A stretch of DNA of 64,000 nt, taken from positions 1 to 64,000 of the forward strand of contig SVMB01000005.1 of the NCBI GenBank assembly GCA_015067675.1, in the 5' to 3' direction. This DNA comes from Oscillospiraceae bacterium. GTDB lineage: Bacteria; Bacillota; Clostridia; Oscillospirales; QAMX01. Position 1 is the stretch's first letter, and each line of letters begins with the position of its first letter. Below the pieces are notes generated by a model, which was not told the DNA's origin, did no database searches, and saw only the letters and a list, made by a program, of their open reading frames with translations. Below are positions 51,701 to 60,029 of this stretch, one piece after another. Both the position numbers and the translations under genes were made by a program.

Positions 51701-51723
51701 GGGGAGGGTTACAAGCCCTCCCC
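51701..51723 (-). terminator. Hairpin after lipoprotein 2
   Basis: GGGGAGGG with CCCTCCCC around a short loop; on the minus strand followed by an AT-rich tail (TGAAATTATTTTC). Confidence 0.6.
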
Positions 51724-51742
51724 TGTTGTGATTCCTTTTTTA

Positions 51743-53089
51743 TCAGCCCTTCAGTGTGCTGTTGAAGGCTTCTACCAACTCGCCGTTGGCCAGACGGGCA
51801 TAGATATGGATGGTATTTTTGCCGTTGGCATAGGGCTGCAGCCGCCCTGCCTTGATCGCCAGCATCAACGAGCTGTCATAGGTTCGGGGTGCGGTCAGAA
51901 GGCCGGGGTCATAGCTGACCAGGACCTGTCCGTCGGGATTCTTCACCTGAACCTCCACGGTACACAGGGCGTAGTTGCTGAAAATGGTTTTGGAAGAAAG
52001 GCTGACAAGAGACACATCCGCCCCGTTTTCCACCACAGTTGTGTTGGTTCCGATCCATGCCTTACCCGGCTCCACAGGATCCTGGCCGATCAGTTCCTTG
52101 ACGGTAAAGGGAATATAGCCCTTATCCTTCAGCTGCTTGAAGGTATACCTGTTATTGAGGGTACCCAGGGGGCGCATATCGAAACCGTTTGGCTGTTTGT
52201 AGTTTAGGGTGGTTCCGACGGAGCCGGTGGCACCCTGCTCATGGACATGGAGATAGCTCCGCTCCGGATCGATCTTGCCGTTTTCGTCCCGCACCACCAC
52301 AGGGGCGACGGAGCACATCATGACATGAAAGCTGGAGGAAGAATACACACCGTCAGCCATCTTCATGTTGGCATAGGACTCGTACATGGTTTCATCGCCG
52401 TTAAAGGCAATAATATCGTTGCTGGCGGTTCTGGAAGAGAAGGAACCGTAAATACCCGCTGTGTAAGTATAAGGGCCAACAGGAATGATGTTGGAATCGT
52501 ACTGGTTAAAGGATGCCATAAGTCCGAGATTGTGGCTGTTCGACACCCGGTTCCAACCCTGCATGGCGCCGTTGGCACAGGCGCTGGTGAGGATGCCGAC
52601 GACCTTCTCACCCATGCCGGCTACATCCAGGGCGCCGGTTTCCTTATCGTAGTAAGGCAGCGCTTTCCAGACCGTGCCGTAAGAGCTTCCGCCCTCCCCG
52701 GTTCCGCCGGAGTAGGAAAGGCCGGAATAAGCGCAGCCGATGGGCAAAATCACATCTCTTGTTTTTTCCAGCAGCGTGAAGGTGTAGGAGATCTGCTGAT
52801 TGGGAGTCCACTGAAAGGTCAGATTGGCCGCGAAAGCGTCCACGCAGAGCTGGCGAAGCTCCTCTTCGGTCATGTTATCATTGGCGATAGGGAGGGCCAT
52901 AAAGTTATCATACCAGGTCTTGGGGTCTTCCACGATCCCGGCAAATTCGGAGAAGTCCTTAGCCTCCGTAGGCTCCGGCCCCAGCTCGGTGGGCAGCGGG
53001 GCGGTCGTTTCGCCGGGGCCATTCGACCCGCAGGCAAACAGGGAAAGCGCCAGCAAAACACACAGCAGAAGAGAAATGATTTTTTTCAT
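51743..53089 (-). CDS. Lipoprotein of unknown function, paralog 2
   Basis: 448 residues from ATG 53089. The signal peptide is nearly the same as in paralog 1 (MKKIISLLLCVLLALSLFAC), and the same globular domain follows (FAGIVEDPKTWYDNFMALPI, DGVYSSSSFHVMM, YLHVHEQG). The position of the single Cys in paralog 1 (SGLCY) is SGLSY here. Paralog 2 lies directly upstream, with its own copy of the promoter and hairpin, so the two arose by tandem duplication of the whole transcription unit. Function unknown. Confidence 0.75.
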   Translation of the reverse strand: MKKIISLLLCVLLALSLFACGSNGPGETTAPLPTELGPEPTEAKDFSEFAGIVEDPKTWYDNFMALPIANDNMTEEELRQLCVDAFAANLTFQWTPNQQISYTFTLLEKTRDVILPIGCAYSGLSYSGGTGEGGSSYGTVWKALPYYDKETGALDVAGMGEKVVGILTSACANGAMQGWNRVSNSHNLGLMASFNQYDSNIIPVGPYTYTAGIYGSFSSRTASNDIIAFNGDETMYESYANMKMADGVYSSSSFHVMMCSVAPVVVRDENGKIDPERSYLHVHEQGATGSVGTTLNYKQPNGFDMRPLGTLNNRYTFKQLKDKGYIPFTVKELIGQDPVEPGKAWIGTNTTVVENGADVSLVSLSSKTIFSNYALCTVEVQVKNPDGQVLVSYDPGLLTAPRTYDSSLMLAIKAGRLQPYANGKNTIHIYARLANGELVEAFNSTLKG

Positions 53090-53103
53090 AAGCTCCGTCC
53101 TTT

Positions 53104-53158
53104 CTTTACCGCAGTAAAGTGATGTAAACAGAATAGCAAAGCCGCAGACAAAACGCAA
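53104..53158 (-). promoter_or_regulatory. Promoter and hairpin of lipoprotein 2
   Basis: Minus strand TTGCGT (plus 53153-53158), 17-base spacer, TATTCT (plus 53130-53135), then CTTTAC-TGCG-GTAAAG (plus 53104-53119), matching the unit at 51624-51678. Confidence 0.75.
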
Positions 53159-53187
53159 GCGTTTTCTTTAAAAAATCCCGGCAGGGC

Positions 53188-54060
53188 TTACCGCACATCA
53201 TAAGAAGGATACACGTAAGGGTCGGTGAGGAAATCTTCGCTGAGCATATAGCCGCACATAGCAAGAGCAAAGGAAAGCTTGGCGTCCCGGATGGGCAGCG
53301 GGGCGATGCGCTCGCCCAGGATTTCCAGATTGAAAAGATCCTTGTAGCCGATCTCATCCAGAGCGGTGATGACTTCCTTCCAGTCTATGCCGTAGCGGGC
53401 GGAGAAAGGCATCTGGTGGGTGTCCTTGACGCCGTTGTTTTCGGTGATGTGCAGCGCCTGCAGCAATTCCCCCGCGCCCAGAATAAATTCCCGGTGGGTC
53501 TGCTCCGTCAGATGGTTGATCCGGCTCAGATGCAGATGGCCGGTGTCGAGACAAATGGCAAGGTTCCTGCCGCCGGCATCGTCGATGATGGACTTGATCT
53601 GCTGGACGGTGCTGCACTGGGGGATGGAGAACATATTTTCAACGCAGAGGGTCACGCCGGTACCTTCCACATATTCCGACAGCTTGCGGACGTAATGAAC
53701 CCACCGGTCGTACCGGGCTTCGTCGGACAGCTCTTTGCCGCCGTTGGTATGGAGAATGGCCTTGCCGATGCCGGCGGCGGCGAACATGTCCAGCTCGGGC
53801 ATGAGCCGCTCCATGGCGGAGTCATCGCACAGGCCGCCGATAAAGCTCAGGTGGCCCTGGGGGATGGCGTAACCGCAGCTGTCGGCTGCCTGCCGCAGCC
53901 GCTTTCCGGCGGCGGTGGGGTTACCCATAGCCATCAGCTCTTTCAGATGGGTCAGGGAAAGCTCGCCGTGGGTAAAGCCCGCCTTTGCCAGCCGGGCGAT
54001 GGCCTTGTCAAAAGGCAGATCGTAAAAATAGTCAAGCCATACAGATACAGGATATTTCAT
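53188..54060 (-). CDS. Sugar phosphate isomerase/epimerase (xylose isomerase-like barrel)
   Basis: 290 residues; ATG 54060 behind GGAGG. AP-endonuclease-2 type TIM barrel: FTHGELSLTHLKEL on strand 2, VTLCVENMFSIPQ with a metal-binding Glu, LAICLDTGHLHLSRI with Asp and His, ALHITENNGVKDTHQMPF and FNLEILGERI with the last Glu. All expected metal ligands are present, so it is probably an active metal-dependent isomerase, epimerase or related enzyme. It stands alone between the lipoproteins and a repeat region. Substrate unknown. Confidence 0.85.
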   Translation of the reverse strand: MKYPVSVWLDYFYDLPFDKAIARLAKAGFTHGELSLTHLKELMAMGNPTAAGKRLRQAADSCGYAIPQGHLSFIGGLCDDSAMERLMPELDMFAAAGIGKAILHTNGGKELSDEARYDRWVHYVRKLSEYVEGTGVTLCVENMFSIPQCSTVQQIKSIIDDAGGRNLAICLDTGHLHLSRINHLTEQTHREFILGAGELLQALHITENNGVKDTHQMPFSARYGIDWKEVITALDEIGYKDLFNLEILGERIAPLPIRDAKLSFALAMCGYMLSEDFLTDPYVYPSYDVR

Positions 54061-54171
54061 AAAGTACCTCCGTGTGATGATATTTTTTGTGTTTTGATTC
54101 GGATTTTCAAAAAACCTCCCCCACCGCTGTCATTCCGAGGGCCGTCAGGTCCGTGGGAATCCGTTTCCCAG

Positions 54172-54328
54172 CCTCCCCTGTGTAAGGGGAGGTGCCCCGC
54201 AGGGGCGGAGGGGTTGTCAATCCTCCAGTCAGCTTCGCTGACAGCCCATCTCCGCGCTAAGAGCCGCCCTTCGGGCGGTTGCGCTCCGAAACGCGCCTGC
54301 GGGCGCAGCCTTTGCACAAGGGGGCCTT
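54172..54328. repeat. Composite intergenic repeat, copy 1
   Basis: Two modules: a CCTGTGTAAGGGGAGGTG...GGAGGGGTTGT part (about 54172-54221) and a hairpin-rich part from CATCTCCGCGCTAAGAGCCG to GCAGCCTTTGCACAAGGG (54247-54328). The same order occurs at 60719-60930, and the second module occurs inverted at 61078-61139. The gap 54061-54389 otherwise shows no gene. Confidence 0.82.
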
Positions 54329-54389
54329 TGGTGCCCCGCAGGGCGCTGACACTTCCCCCCGGGGGAGGGGTCAGGCGCCGTGCCGGCGT

Positions 54390-55775
54390 TCATCCTTTCT
54401 CAGCCGTTCGCGCCCGGACACGGTCTGTGATCCGCTTCAGCTGATCCGGTGTGCGGTAGAACCAAAGGGCAATGGCGATGGATACCGCCCCGTCTGCCGC
54501 CCAGCTGATGATCTGACCCAGATAAGCGCCCTCAATGTGCATCCGCGGCACCAGCAGAAGGGTGGCCGCCACCCGGATGGCGCTTCCGAAAAGGGTAATG
54601 CCCAGAACCGTATGGATCGAGCCGAGGCTTCGCATATAGGCGTGGAGAATATGTCCCACCAGCTGCACATAGACGAAGACCAGATACACCGCCGCGTAAC
54701 GCCGGGCGTATTCGTAGGCATCCCCCGTAAAGCCCTCAGGGAAAAAGAGGGATGTGATCGGCCCGGCGAAGCTCACAAAAACCAGCACAAAGGGAAGCAG
54801 CAGCAAACTGTTCAGAAGGAAGCTGGCCTTCACGCCCCGGCCGATCTTCCGGTGGTCGCCCTTGCCCACACATTGGGCGGTGTAGCAGGTAAAGGCGTTG
54901 GTGACGCACCAGAGGGGGATGGTTGCCAGATTGTAGATCCGGTTGGAGACATTGTAGGCCGTGGTCGCCGCCGCGCCCAGACCGTTGACGGCGGGAGCGA
55001 TGAGCATACCGATGCCGTGGAAGGCCACCTGCTGCACCGCGGCGGGGACGGCATAGCGCAAAGAGTTTTTCACGCAGGAGAAGCGGAAGCGGTAAGGCGT
55101 TTTTTCGCTTTGCAGCTCCCGGAAGGCCCGCTTCAGCATCCAGACATAGCAAAAGGTCACAGCGCCGTTGGACATGATGGAGACAAACGCCATCCCCGCC
55201 ACGCCCAGGTCGAATACCAGCACGGAAAGCAGGTTTCCGGCGATTTTTACAACGGCGGCAAGGAAGGATACGTACAGGGAGAACGAGGTGATTCCCAAGG
55301 CGTACAGCGCCTGCAGCAGAAGCATATTCAGATAAGGAAGAAAATAGCCTGCCGTGTAGATGATAAAGTAAGCTTCCGCGTCGGCCCGCAGCACCGGGTC
55401 TACCTTCAGATAGTTCAGAATCGGCCCCCGCAAAAGAATGGAAAGTGTGCTGAACAACCCGGCAAGCACCGCAACGAACAGGCCCATGGTCACCACATCC
55501 CGCTTGACAGAGCCGAAATCGCCCTTGCCGAACTGCTGGGCGATGTAGATGCCGAAGCCCGCGGCAAAACCGTTGAAAAGAGAGTGCAAAAGCAGGTCAT
55601 AGGAGCCTGTGGCGCTGATGGCACCCAAGGCGTTTTCGCTGATGAATTTTCCCGCGATCACCGCGTCGACGGTGGTATACGCCTGGGAAAGCAGGGACGA
55701 GAGGATCAACGGAAGGGCAAAATACAGAAAGTTTCTGTAAATATTTCCTTCGGTCATGTTCTTTGTCAGTTTCAT
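54390..55775 (-). CDS. MATE family efflux transporter
   Basis: 461 residues with about twelve hydrophobic segments in two related halves. MATE-type start (NFLYFALPLILSSLLSQAYT, then VDAVIAGKFISENALGAISA) and second-half equivalent (FHGIGMLIAPAVNGLGAAAT). These are cation- or proton-coupled exporters of drugs and metabolites. Divergent from the DeoR regulator at 55900, which may control it. Promoter at 55807-55835. Confidence 0.92.
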   Translation of the reverse strand: MKLTKNMTEGNIYRNFLYFALPLILSSLLSQAYTTVDAVIAGKFISENALGAISATGSYDLLLHSLFNGFAAGFGIYIAQQFGKGDFGSVKRDVVTMGLFVAVLAGLFSTLSILLRGPILNYLKVDPVLRADAEAYFIIYTAGYFLPYLNMLLLQALYALGITSFSLYVSFLAAVVKIAGNLLSVLVFDLGVAGMAFVSIMSNGAVTFCYVWMLKRAFRELQSEKTPYRFRFSCVKNSLRYAVPAAVQQVAFHGIGMLIAPAVNGLGAAATTAYNVSNRIYNLATIPLWCVTNAFTCYTAQCVGKGDHRKIGRGVKASFLLNSLLLLPFVLVFVSFAGPITSLFFPEGFTGDAYEYARRYAAVYLVFVYVQLVGHILHAYMRSLGSIHTVLGITLFGSAIRVAATLLLVPRMHIEGAYLGQIISWAADGAVSIAIALWFYRTPDQLKRITDRVRARTAEKG

Positions 55776-55806
55776 GTTTATGCCTCCTTGACATGGGGAA
55801 TGGGCA

Positions 55807-55835
55807 ATGATAAGATAAGTTTATCACTTTCTCAA
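55807..55835 (-). promoter_or_regulatory. Promoter of the MATE gene
   Basis: Minus strand TTGAGA (plus 55830-55835), 17-base spacer, TATCAT (plus 55807-55812). Confidence 0.72.
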
Positions 55836-55886
55836 ACCATGTCAACCGGTGGGCAGTATTTTGAAACTTTCTCAATAATTCTCAAA
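55827..55886. promoter_or_regulatory. Three TTCTCAA direct repeats, candidate DeoR operator
   Basis: CTTTCTCAAA (55828 on), CTTTCTCAAT (55868 on) and ATTCTCAAAA (55878 on) lie in the divergent region. The first overlaps the -35 box of the MATE promoter. Direct repeats of this kind are usual for DeoR-family operators; the assignment is inferred. Confidence 0.55.
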
Positions 55887-55899
55887 AGAGAGGTATGAA

Positions 55900-56646
55900 A
55901 TGTCACAGAAATTACGGCAGGATCAAATTCTGGATATCCTCCAGAAGCGGGGCTATGTCACCGTCCGGTATCTGGTGGATACCCTTCACTACAGCTCCGC
56001 CACCATCAACCGGGATCTGAACCATATGCAGGTGCTGGGGCTTGTGAAACGGACCTACGGCGGTGTGGAAGCGGCGAAAGCGGCGCGCCTTCCCGCCCTG
56101 ACCGAACGGCAGTTCTATATGAAAAAGGAAAAACGCCGCATTGCCCGGGAAGCGGCGGGGCTGATCCGCAGCGGGGAGACGGTTTTTCTCGACGGCAGCA
56201 CCACGGTGCAGTACATTCTCCCCTTCCTGGCGGAGAAAAAGCAGCTGCGGGTCATCACCAACAATCTCCGGCTGGCCATAGAGCTGGGGGATATGGACGT
56301 GGATGTCATCTGTTTGGGAGGACACATCACCGAGCGCCCCCATGTGCTGGACGGGGAAGAAACGGTGGAAAACGCCCGGAAATTTACGGCGCACAAAATG
56401 TTTTTCTCCGTGGACAGCATCACGCCCGACGGTTTCATCAACGGCGCCCATTATTTATTGTATAAAACCATGCTGCAAAACGCTGACGAAGCGTACCTTC
56501 TGACAGACAAGACAAAGCTTACCAACCGGCTGGAGGTAAAGCTCTGCGATTTTTCCGCTCTGGCCGGGGTGATCTCGGATTTTGACTTTCCCGCGGAAAC
56601 GAAGGAAGCCTATCCCGGTGTGGATTTCATCTGCGCCAAAGAATAG
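55900..56646 (+). CDS. DeoR/GlpR family transcriptional regulator
   Basis: 248 residues, ATG 55900 behind GAGAGG. N-terminal winged helix of the DeoR type (QDQILDILQKRGYVTVRYLV, SSATINRDLNHMQVLGLVKR, TYGGVEA). The C-terminal sensor is an ISOCOT fold with FLDGSTTVQYILPFL and LLTDKTKLTNRLEVKLCDF, where relatives bind sugar phosphates. It is divergent from a MATE transporter and flanked by sugar isomerase genes, so a phosphorylated sugar effector is likely but not shown. Confidence 0.9.
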   Translation: MSQKLRQDQILDILQKRGYVTVRYLVDTLHYSSATINRDLNHMQVLGLVKRTYGGVEAAKAARLPALTERQFYMKKEKRRIAREAAGLIRSGETVFLDGSTTVQYILPFLAEKKQLRVITNNLRLAIELGDMDVDVICLGGHITERPHVLDGEETVENARKFTAHKMFFSVDSITPDGFINGAHYLLYKTMLQNADEAYLLTDKTKLTNRLEVKLCDFSALAGVISDFDFPAETKEAYPGVDFICAKE

Positions 56647-56692
56647 CCACGCAAACAGGCGCGCCGTGAAATCGCGGCGCGCCTGTTATGCG

Positions 56693-57175
56693 TCATTCCA
56701 GAGGTTCGTTTCTTCTGTGGCCAAAGCGGTCAAAAGCAACGATCACCGTCAGGTTGATCACGATGCAGGCAAGTACCGCCAGTCCCAGCTGCCAGAGCAG
56801 GTATTCTCCCGCTGTCCACAGCATATCCACCGGGTTCATCTCCCCGAATTTCAGGCACAGCACCGACATCACCACCGTCAGCACAAGACCCAGACCCGTC
56901 CAGGCCATGCCCGCCACCCGCTGGGTAAAGCGCCAGGCCTCCAGGCTCGCCATGCCCCACCAGCAGCGGTAGCCGGCGGAGTAATTGGCTTCCTTGGGCG
57001 GCGTCAGCAGATACATAAGGCCAAGGGCCAGAAGCACCAGAGGACCTGCCAGCACCGCCAGCCGGGCGGCAAGCTCCACCCATCCCAAAACCGTATCCAG
57101 CGGCGGGATCAGCTTCTGGAGCAGCGTTTCCGGGTCCAGACCCGAAAACATTTCCTTTAAAGCGTCAAAATCCAT
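56693..57175 (-). CDS. Small membrane protein, SdpI-like
   Basis: 160 residues with about three strong hydrophobic segments (ARLAVLAGPLVLLALGLMYL, TGLGLVLTVVMSVLCLKF, GLAVLACIVINLTVIVAF). The stretch YRCWWGMASLEAWRFTQRVA resembles the conserved C-terminal motif of SdpI family proteins, which give immunity to a killing peptide in Bacillus, but the match is only by eye. It starts 3 bases after nrdR and is co-transcribed with it. Confidence 0.55.
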   Translation of the reverse strand: MDFDALKEMFSGLDPETLLQKLIPPLDTVLGWVELAARLAVLAGPLVLLALGLMYLLTPPKEANYSAGYRCWWGMASLEAWRFTQRVAGMAWTGLGLVLTVVMSVLCLKFGEMNPVDMLWTAGEYLLWQLGLAVLACIVINLTVIVAFDRFGHRRNEPLE

Positions 57176-57178
57176 GGG

Positions 57179-57640
57179 TTACTCCTTATTTTCCAGACGG
57201 AACCGGTTGATCTCCTGCAGGAAGCTGTCCACGTCCTGGAACCGGCGGTAGACGGAAGCGAAGCGGATATAGGCAACCTCGTCCAGAGGCTTCAGCCGCT
57301 CCATTACCATTTCGCCGATCTTGTAGGTACTGACCTCCCGGTCCAATGTATTCTGAATGGTCTGCTCGATCTCCGTGGTGATCCGGTCCAGATCCGCCAC
57401 GTCCACCTGCCGCTTGTCGAAGGCCCGGATCATGGAATTGAGAACCTTGTTCCGGTCAAAGCTCTGGCGGGTGCCGTCCCGCTTGACGACGATGATGGGC
57501 AGACTTTCCACGATCTCATAGGTTGTAAACCGCCGCTGGCAGGCGATACACTCCCTGCGCCGGCGGATGCTGTTGCCGTCCTCGCTCCGGCGGGAGTCCA
57601 CAACCTTGCTTTCCTGATCTCCGCAAAAGGGGCATTTCAT
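57179..57640 (-). CDS. nrdR: Transcriptional repressor NrdR
   Basis: 153 residues, the normal NrdR length, from ATG 57640 (GGGAGG ahead). N-terminal zinc ribbon with CPFC and CIAC pairs and the RRRREC link, then an ATP-cone domain (residues ~49-139: VVKRDGTRQSFDRNKVLNSM and YIRFASVYRRFQDVDSFLQ). NrdR senses ATP/dATP and represses ribonucleotide reductase genes. No nrd genes are in this window, and no clear NrdR box is seen at its own promoter. Confidence 0.96.
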   Translation of the reverse strand: MKCPFCGDQESKVVDSRRSEDGNSIRRRRECIACQRRFTTYEIVESLPIIVVKRDGTRQSFDRNKVLNSMIRAFDKRQVDVADLDRITTEIEQTIQNTLDREVSTYKIGEMVMERLKPLDEVAYIRFASVYRRFQDVDSFLQEINRFRLENKE

Positions 57641-57675
57641 GGGCAATTTCCTCCCTGATCTCATACTTTTTTAGT

Positions 57676-57704
57676 ATTATACCAGAACCTTGCCCCACTG
57701 TCCA
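57676..57704 (-). promoter_or_regulatory. Promoter of nrdR
   Basis: Minus strand TGGACA (plus 57699-57704), 17-base spacer, TATAAT (plus 57676-57681); an ATACT...AGTAT hairpin follows in the leader. Confidence 0.85.
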
Positions 57705-57714
57705 GTATTTTTTC

Positions 57715-57743
57715 TTGCCTTTCCCCCGACGATGGGGTACAAT
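57715..57743 (+). promoter_or_regulatory. Promoter of the 138-aa membrane protein
   Basis: TTGCCT (57715-57720), 17-base spacer, TACAAT (57738-57743), back to back with the nrdR promoter (10 bases between the two -35 boxes). Confidence 0.75.
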
Positions 57744-57771
57744 ATCCATAATATATTTCGTGGAGGATCCC

Positions 57772-58188
57772 ATGCGAAACAAAACTCTTGTGATTTTGTG
57801 GGCGGCGGCCTATTGCCTGTGCGCCGCTCTGAGCTTTTTCCCTTCCCCGGAGGGGGCGCAGCATAAGGCGCTGGTGCTGCTGGCGCTGCTGTTTTTCCTG
57901 CCCGGCGGAATTCTGCTGTACCGGGCCATCCGGGCCGGGAACCGGGTCATCTGCCGCCGGATCCGGCTGCTCAGCGCCTGCTCTTTGGCTCTGACGGTGC
58001 TTGCCATCATCGGAAATTTCCTGACCTACAGCGCTTCGGCCTCGGCGGGGATGGTGATGCACATTCTGCTGGTGCTGGTGTCAGTGCCCATGGTCTGCGG
58101 GCAGGTTTGGGTCATCAGTCTTTTTCTCTGGGCCTGCCTGCTGCTGACCAGCCACCGCTATCTGCGGTCGGCAGGCAATGCCTGCTGA
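57772..58188 (+). CDS. Small membrane protein of unknown function
   Basis: 138 residues from ATG 57772 behind GGAGGA; the longer open frame from 57715 would include the promoter. Four predicted transmembrane segments (LVILWAAAYCLCAALSFF, ALVLLALLFFLPGGILLY, IRLLSACSLALTVLAIIGNF, MHILLVLVSVPMVCGQVWVI) joined by short Arg-rich loops. No family recognised. It is divergent from nrdR and has a promoter of its own. Confidence 0.75.
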   Translation: MRNKTLVILWAAAYCLCAALSFFPSPEGAQHKALVLLALLFFLPGGILLYRAIRAGNRVICRRIRLLSACSLALTVLAIIGNFLTYSASASAGMVMHILLVLVSVPMVCGQVWVISLFLWACLLLTSHRYLRSAGNAC

Positions 58189-58222
58189 TATACCCGGGAC
58201 CGGCAGCCGGGTAGGTGTCGTT

Positions 58223-58325
58223 ACACCATTGGGTACCGCCCGGATCGGTGGGTATGCACCCGCTGGCAAGCTCGGGACTGTTACCCGGGTGGTAATCGTC
58301 ACACCATTGGGTACCGCCCGGATCG
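58223..58325 (+). repeat. Two-copy direct repeat in a 437-bp gene-free gap
   Basis: A 25-base sequence beginning ACACCATTGGGTACCGCC is present exactly at 58223-58247 and 58301-58325 (period 78), within longer related units rich in ACCCGGG/CCCGGGT. A GGGAGGGGCA/TGCCCCTCCC hairpin follows near 58362-58380. Nothing coding is seen between 58189 and 58625. Confidence 0.85.
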
Positions 58326-58543
58326 TGATTGCGGTTAACCCGTTACCTTTTGTAGGGGAGGGGCATTGCCCCTCCCGCAACGTAACAGAACTTACAATGC
58401 CGGATCGTTCTGTCCGGCGGGAAAGCATCGGCAAATTGCACTATAAAAAACGGCGAGAATCCAACCGAAGGGAAAAACCGGAGGGCAGGATTCGGCAAAC
58501 ACCGGAAATGCCGGGCGGGGATTTGTGCATCCTGCTGAATAAA

Positions 58544-58558
58544 TGTGCATTATGCACA
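58544..58558. promoter_or_regulatory. 15-bp palindrome upstream of MATE gene 2
   Basis: TGTGCAT-T-ATGCACA, perfect, 18 bases before the -35 box at 58576; a half site (TTGTGCAT) occurs 20 bases upstream at 58523-58530. Candidate regulator binding site. Confidence 0.6.
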
Positions 58559-58575
58559 AAAAGGTGGAAAACGGA

Positions 58576-58603
58576 TTGTATTTTCCGCCGGGGGATTTAT
58601 AAT
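58576..58603 (+). promoter_or_regulatory. Promoter of MATE gene 2
   Basis: TTGTAT (58576-58581), 16-base spacer, TATAAT (58598-58603). Confidence 0.78.
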
Positions 58604-58625
58604 ATTCACCAAAGGAGGGGATCTT

Positions 58626-60011
58626 ATGAAATCCCGAAAAATGCTGGACCTGACCAGCGGCCCGGTTACCGGCAAGCTTCTGCGCTTTGTCTACCCGATC
58701 CTTGTGACCAACCTGCTGCAGTATTGCTACAACGCAGCGGACAAAGCGGTCGTCGGCCACTTCTCCGGCGCGGACGCGCTGGCGGCGGTAGGTGCCAGCG
58801 GACCCATCATTACGCTGCTTGTCAGCCTCTTTGTCGGCCTTGCGGTGGGAACCAATATTATCTGCTCCAACCTCCGGGGCGCGAAAAAGGAAACGGAGCT
58901 TTTCCGGTTCATGCATACCGCCATCCCGGTAGCCTTCACGGTAGGCCTGTTTGTCTGCCTGCTGGGTCAGGCGGCGTCGGAGCCGCTGCTCCGGCTGATG
59001 GACACGCCGGAGGACATCATGGATAAATCGGTTCTGTATCTGCGGATCCATTTCTTCGGTGTCCCCTTTTCCCTGACTTATAACTTCTGTTCCGCCATCC
59101 TCCGGGCCAACGGCGATACCCAGCGGCCCATGCGGATCATGACCCTCAGCGGCATCACCAATGTGGTGCTGAATCTGATCTTCGTTATTTGCTTCGGCAT
59201 GGATGTGGACGGCGTGGCGCTGGCGACCGCCATTTCCCAGGCGCTGTCCGCCGGATGCGCCCTGTATTTCCTCTTCAAGCCCGACGGCGACTATGGGATG
59301 CAGTTTAAGAAGCTGCGGGTCTATTGGAGCGACTGCCGCCAGATCATCAAGGTCGGCGTTCCCTGCGGCATCAACAGCATGGTCTTCGGTTTCTCCAATG
59401 TCATCGTCCAGTCCACCATCAACGGCCTCGGCTCCGTGGTTCTGGCGGGCAACACCGCTGCCAACAGCGTCAATTCTCTGGTCTACCAGATCCTGGTCGC
59501 CTTCTATACCGCCTGCATCAGCTTCTCCGGCCAGTGCTACGGCGCGAAAAAGTATAAGCGGATCGATCGGGTCATGCGGTGCAGCTTTGCCCTGTGTCTT
59601 TCGGCGCTGGCGTTTTTCGAGATCCTCTTTACCCTGTTCCCGGAGCCGGTGATGGGCATTTTCAACTCGGATCCGGAAGTGATCCGGGCTGGTCTTCCCA
59701 GATTGTACATTGGCGGCTGGGGCCAGCTGATCTACGCGGTCAGCGAGATCGTTCTGGGATGCCTGCGGGGCATGAAGCGCTCCACCGTCCCCACCATTAT
59801 GAACATTGTGTGCATTTGCGGTACCCGGATCATTTGGGTCTGGCTGATCTATCCCATGATGACACCCGGCATGGCGTCTCTGTTCTGGTGTTATCCGCTG
59901 TCCTACGCAGTCAGCACACTGGCGCTGGGTGCCTACTACCTCTATTGCCGCCGCAAGCTGAGTCTTCAGGGCGACGAAGTCCCCGATGTGCCGGCTGCGG
60001 CGCAAGCCTGA
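58626..60011 (+). CDS. MATE family efflux transporter
   Basis: 461 residues from ATG 58626 behind AAAGGAGGGG; upstream in-frame codons fall in the promoter. About twelve transmembrane segments with typical MATE pattern: LRFVYPILVTNLLQYCYNAA, DKAVVGHFSGADALAAVGAS in the first half and VGVPCGINSMVFGFSNVIVQ in the second. Export of cationic compounds or metabolites is the family role. Followed 18 bases later by a C39-like peptidase gene in the same unit. Confidence 0.92.
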   Translation: MKSRKMLDLTSGPVTGKLLRFVYPILVTNLLQYCYNAADKAVVGHFSGADALAAVGASGPIITLLVSLFVGLAVGTNIICSNLRGAKKETELFRFMHTAIPVAFTVGLFVCLLGQAASEPLLRLMDTPEDIMDKSVLYLRIHFFGVPFSLTYNFCSAILRANGDTQRPMRIMTLSGITNVVLNLIFVICFGMDVDGVALATAISQALSAGCALYFLFKPDGDYGMQFKKLRVYWSDCRQIIKVGVPCGINSMVFGFSNVIVQSTINGLGSVVLAGNTAANSVNSLVYQILVAFYTACISFSGQCYGAKKYKRIDRVMRCSFALCLSALAFFEILFTLFPEPVMGIFNSDPEVIRAGLPRLYIGGWGQLIYAVSEIVLGCLRGMKRSTVPTIMNIVCICGTRIIWVWLIYPMMTPGMASLFWCYPLSYAVSTLALGAYYLYCRRKLSLQGDEVPDVPAAAQA

Positions 60012-60029
60012 CAGAAAAGGAGTAAAATT

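Noticed and set aside
50248-53089. Lipoproteins as NlpC/P60 peptidases
   Set aside because: Superficial SGLCY and His-containing segments, but the presumed Cys is Ser in one paralog and the wider motif does not match.
58223-58325. Possible CRISPR array
   Set aside because: Only two repeat copies, spacing of 53 bases filled with related rather than unique sequence, and no cas genes.
58178-59026. A 282-codon plus-strand frame spanning the repeat region and entering the MATE gene
   Set aside because: It runs through the tandem repeats and promoter, then reads the MATE gene in the wrong frame; no ribosome binding site.
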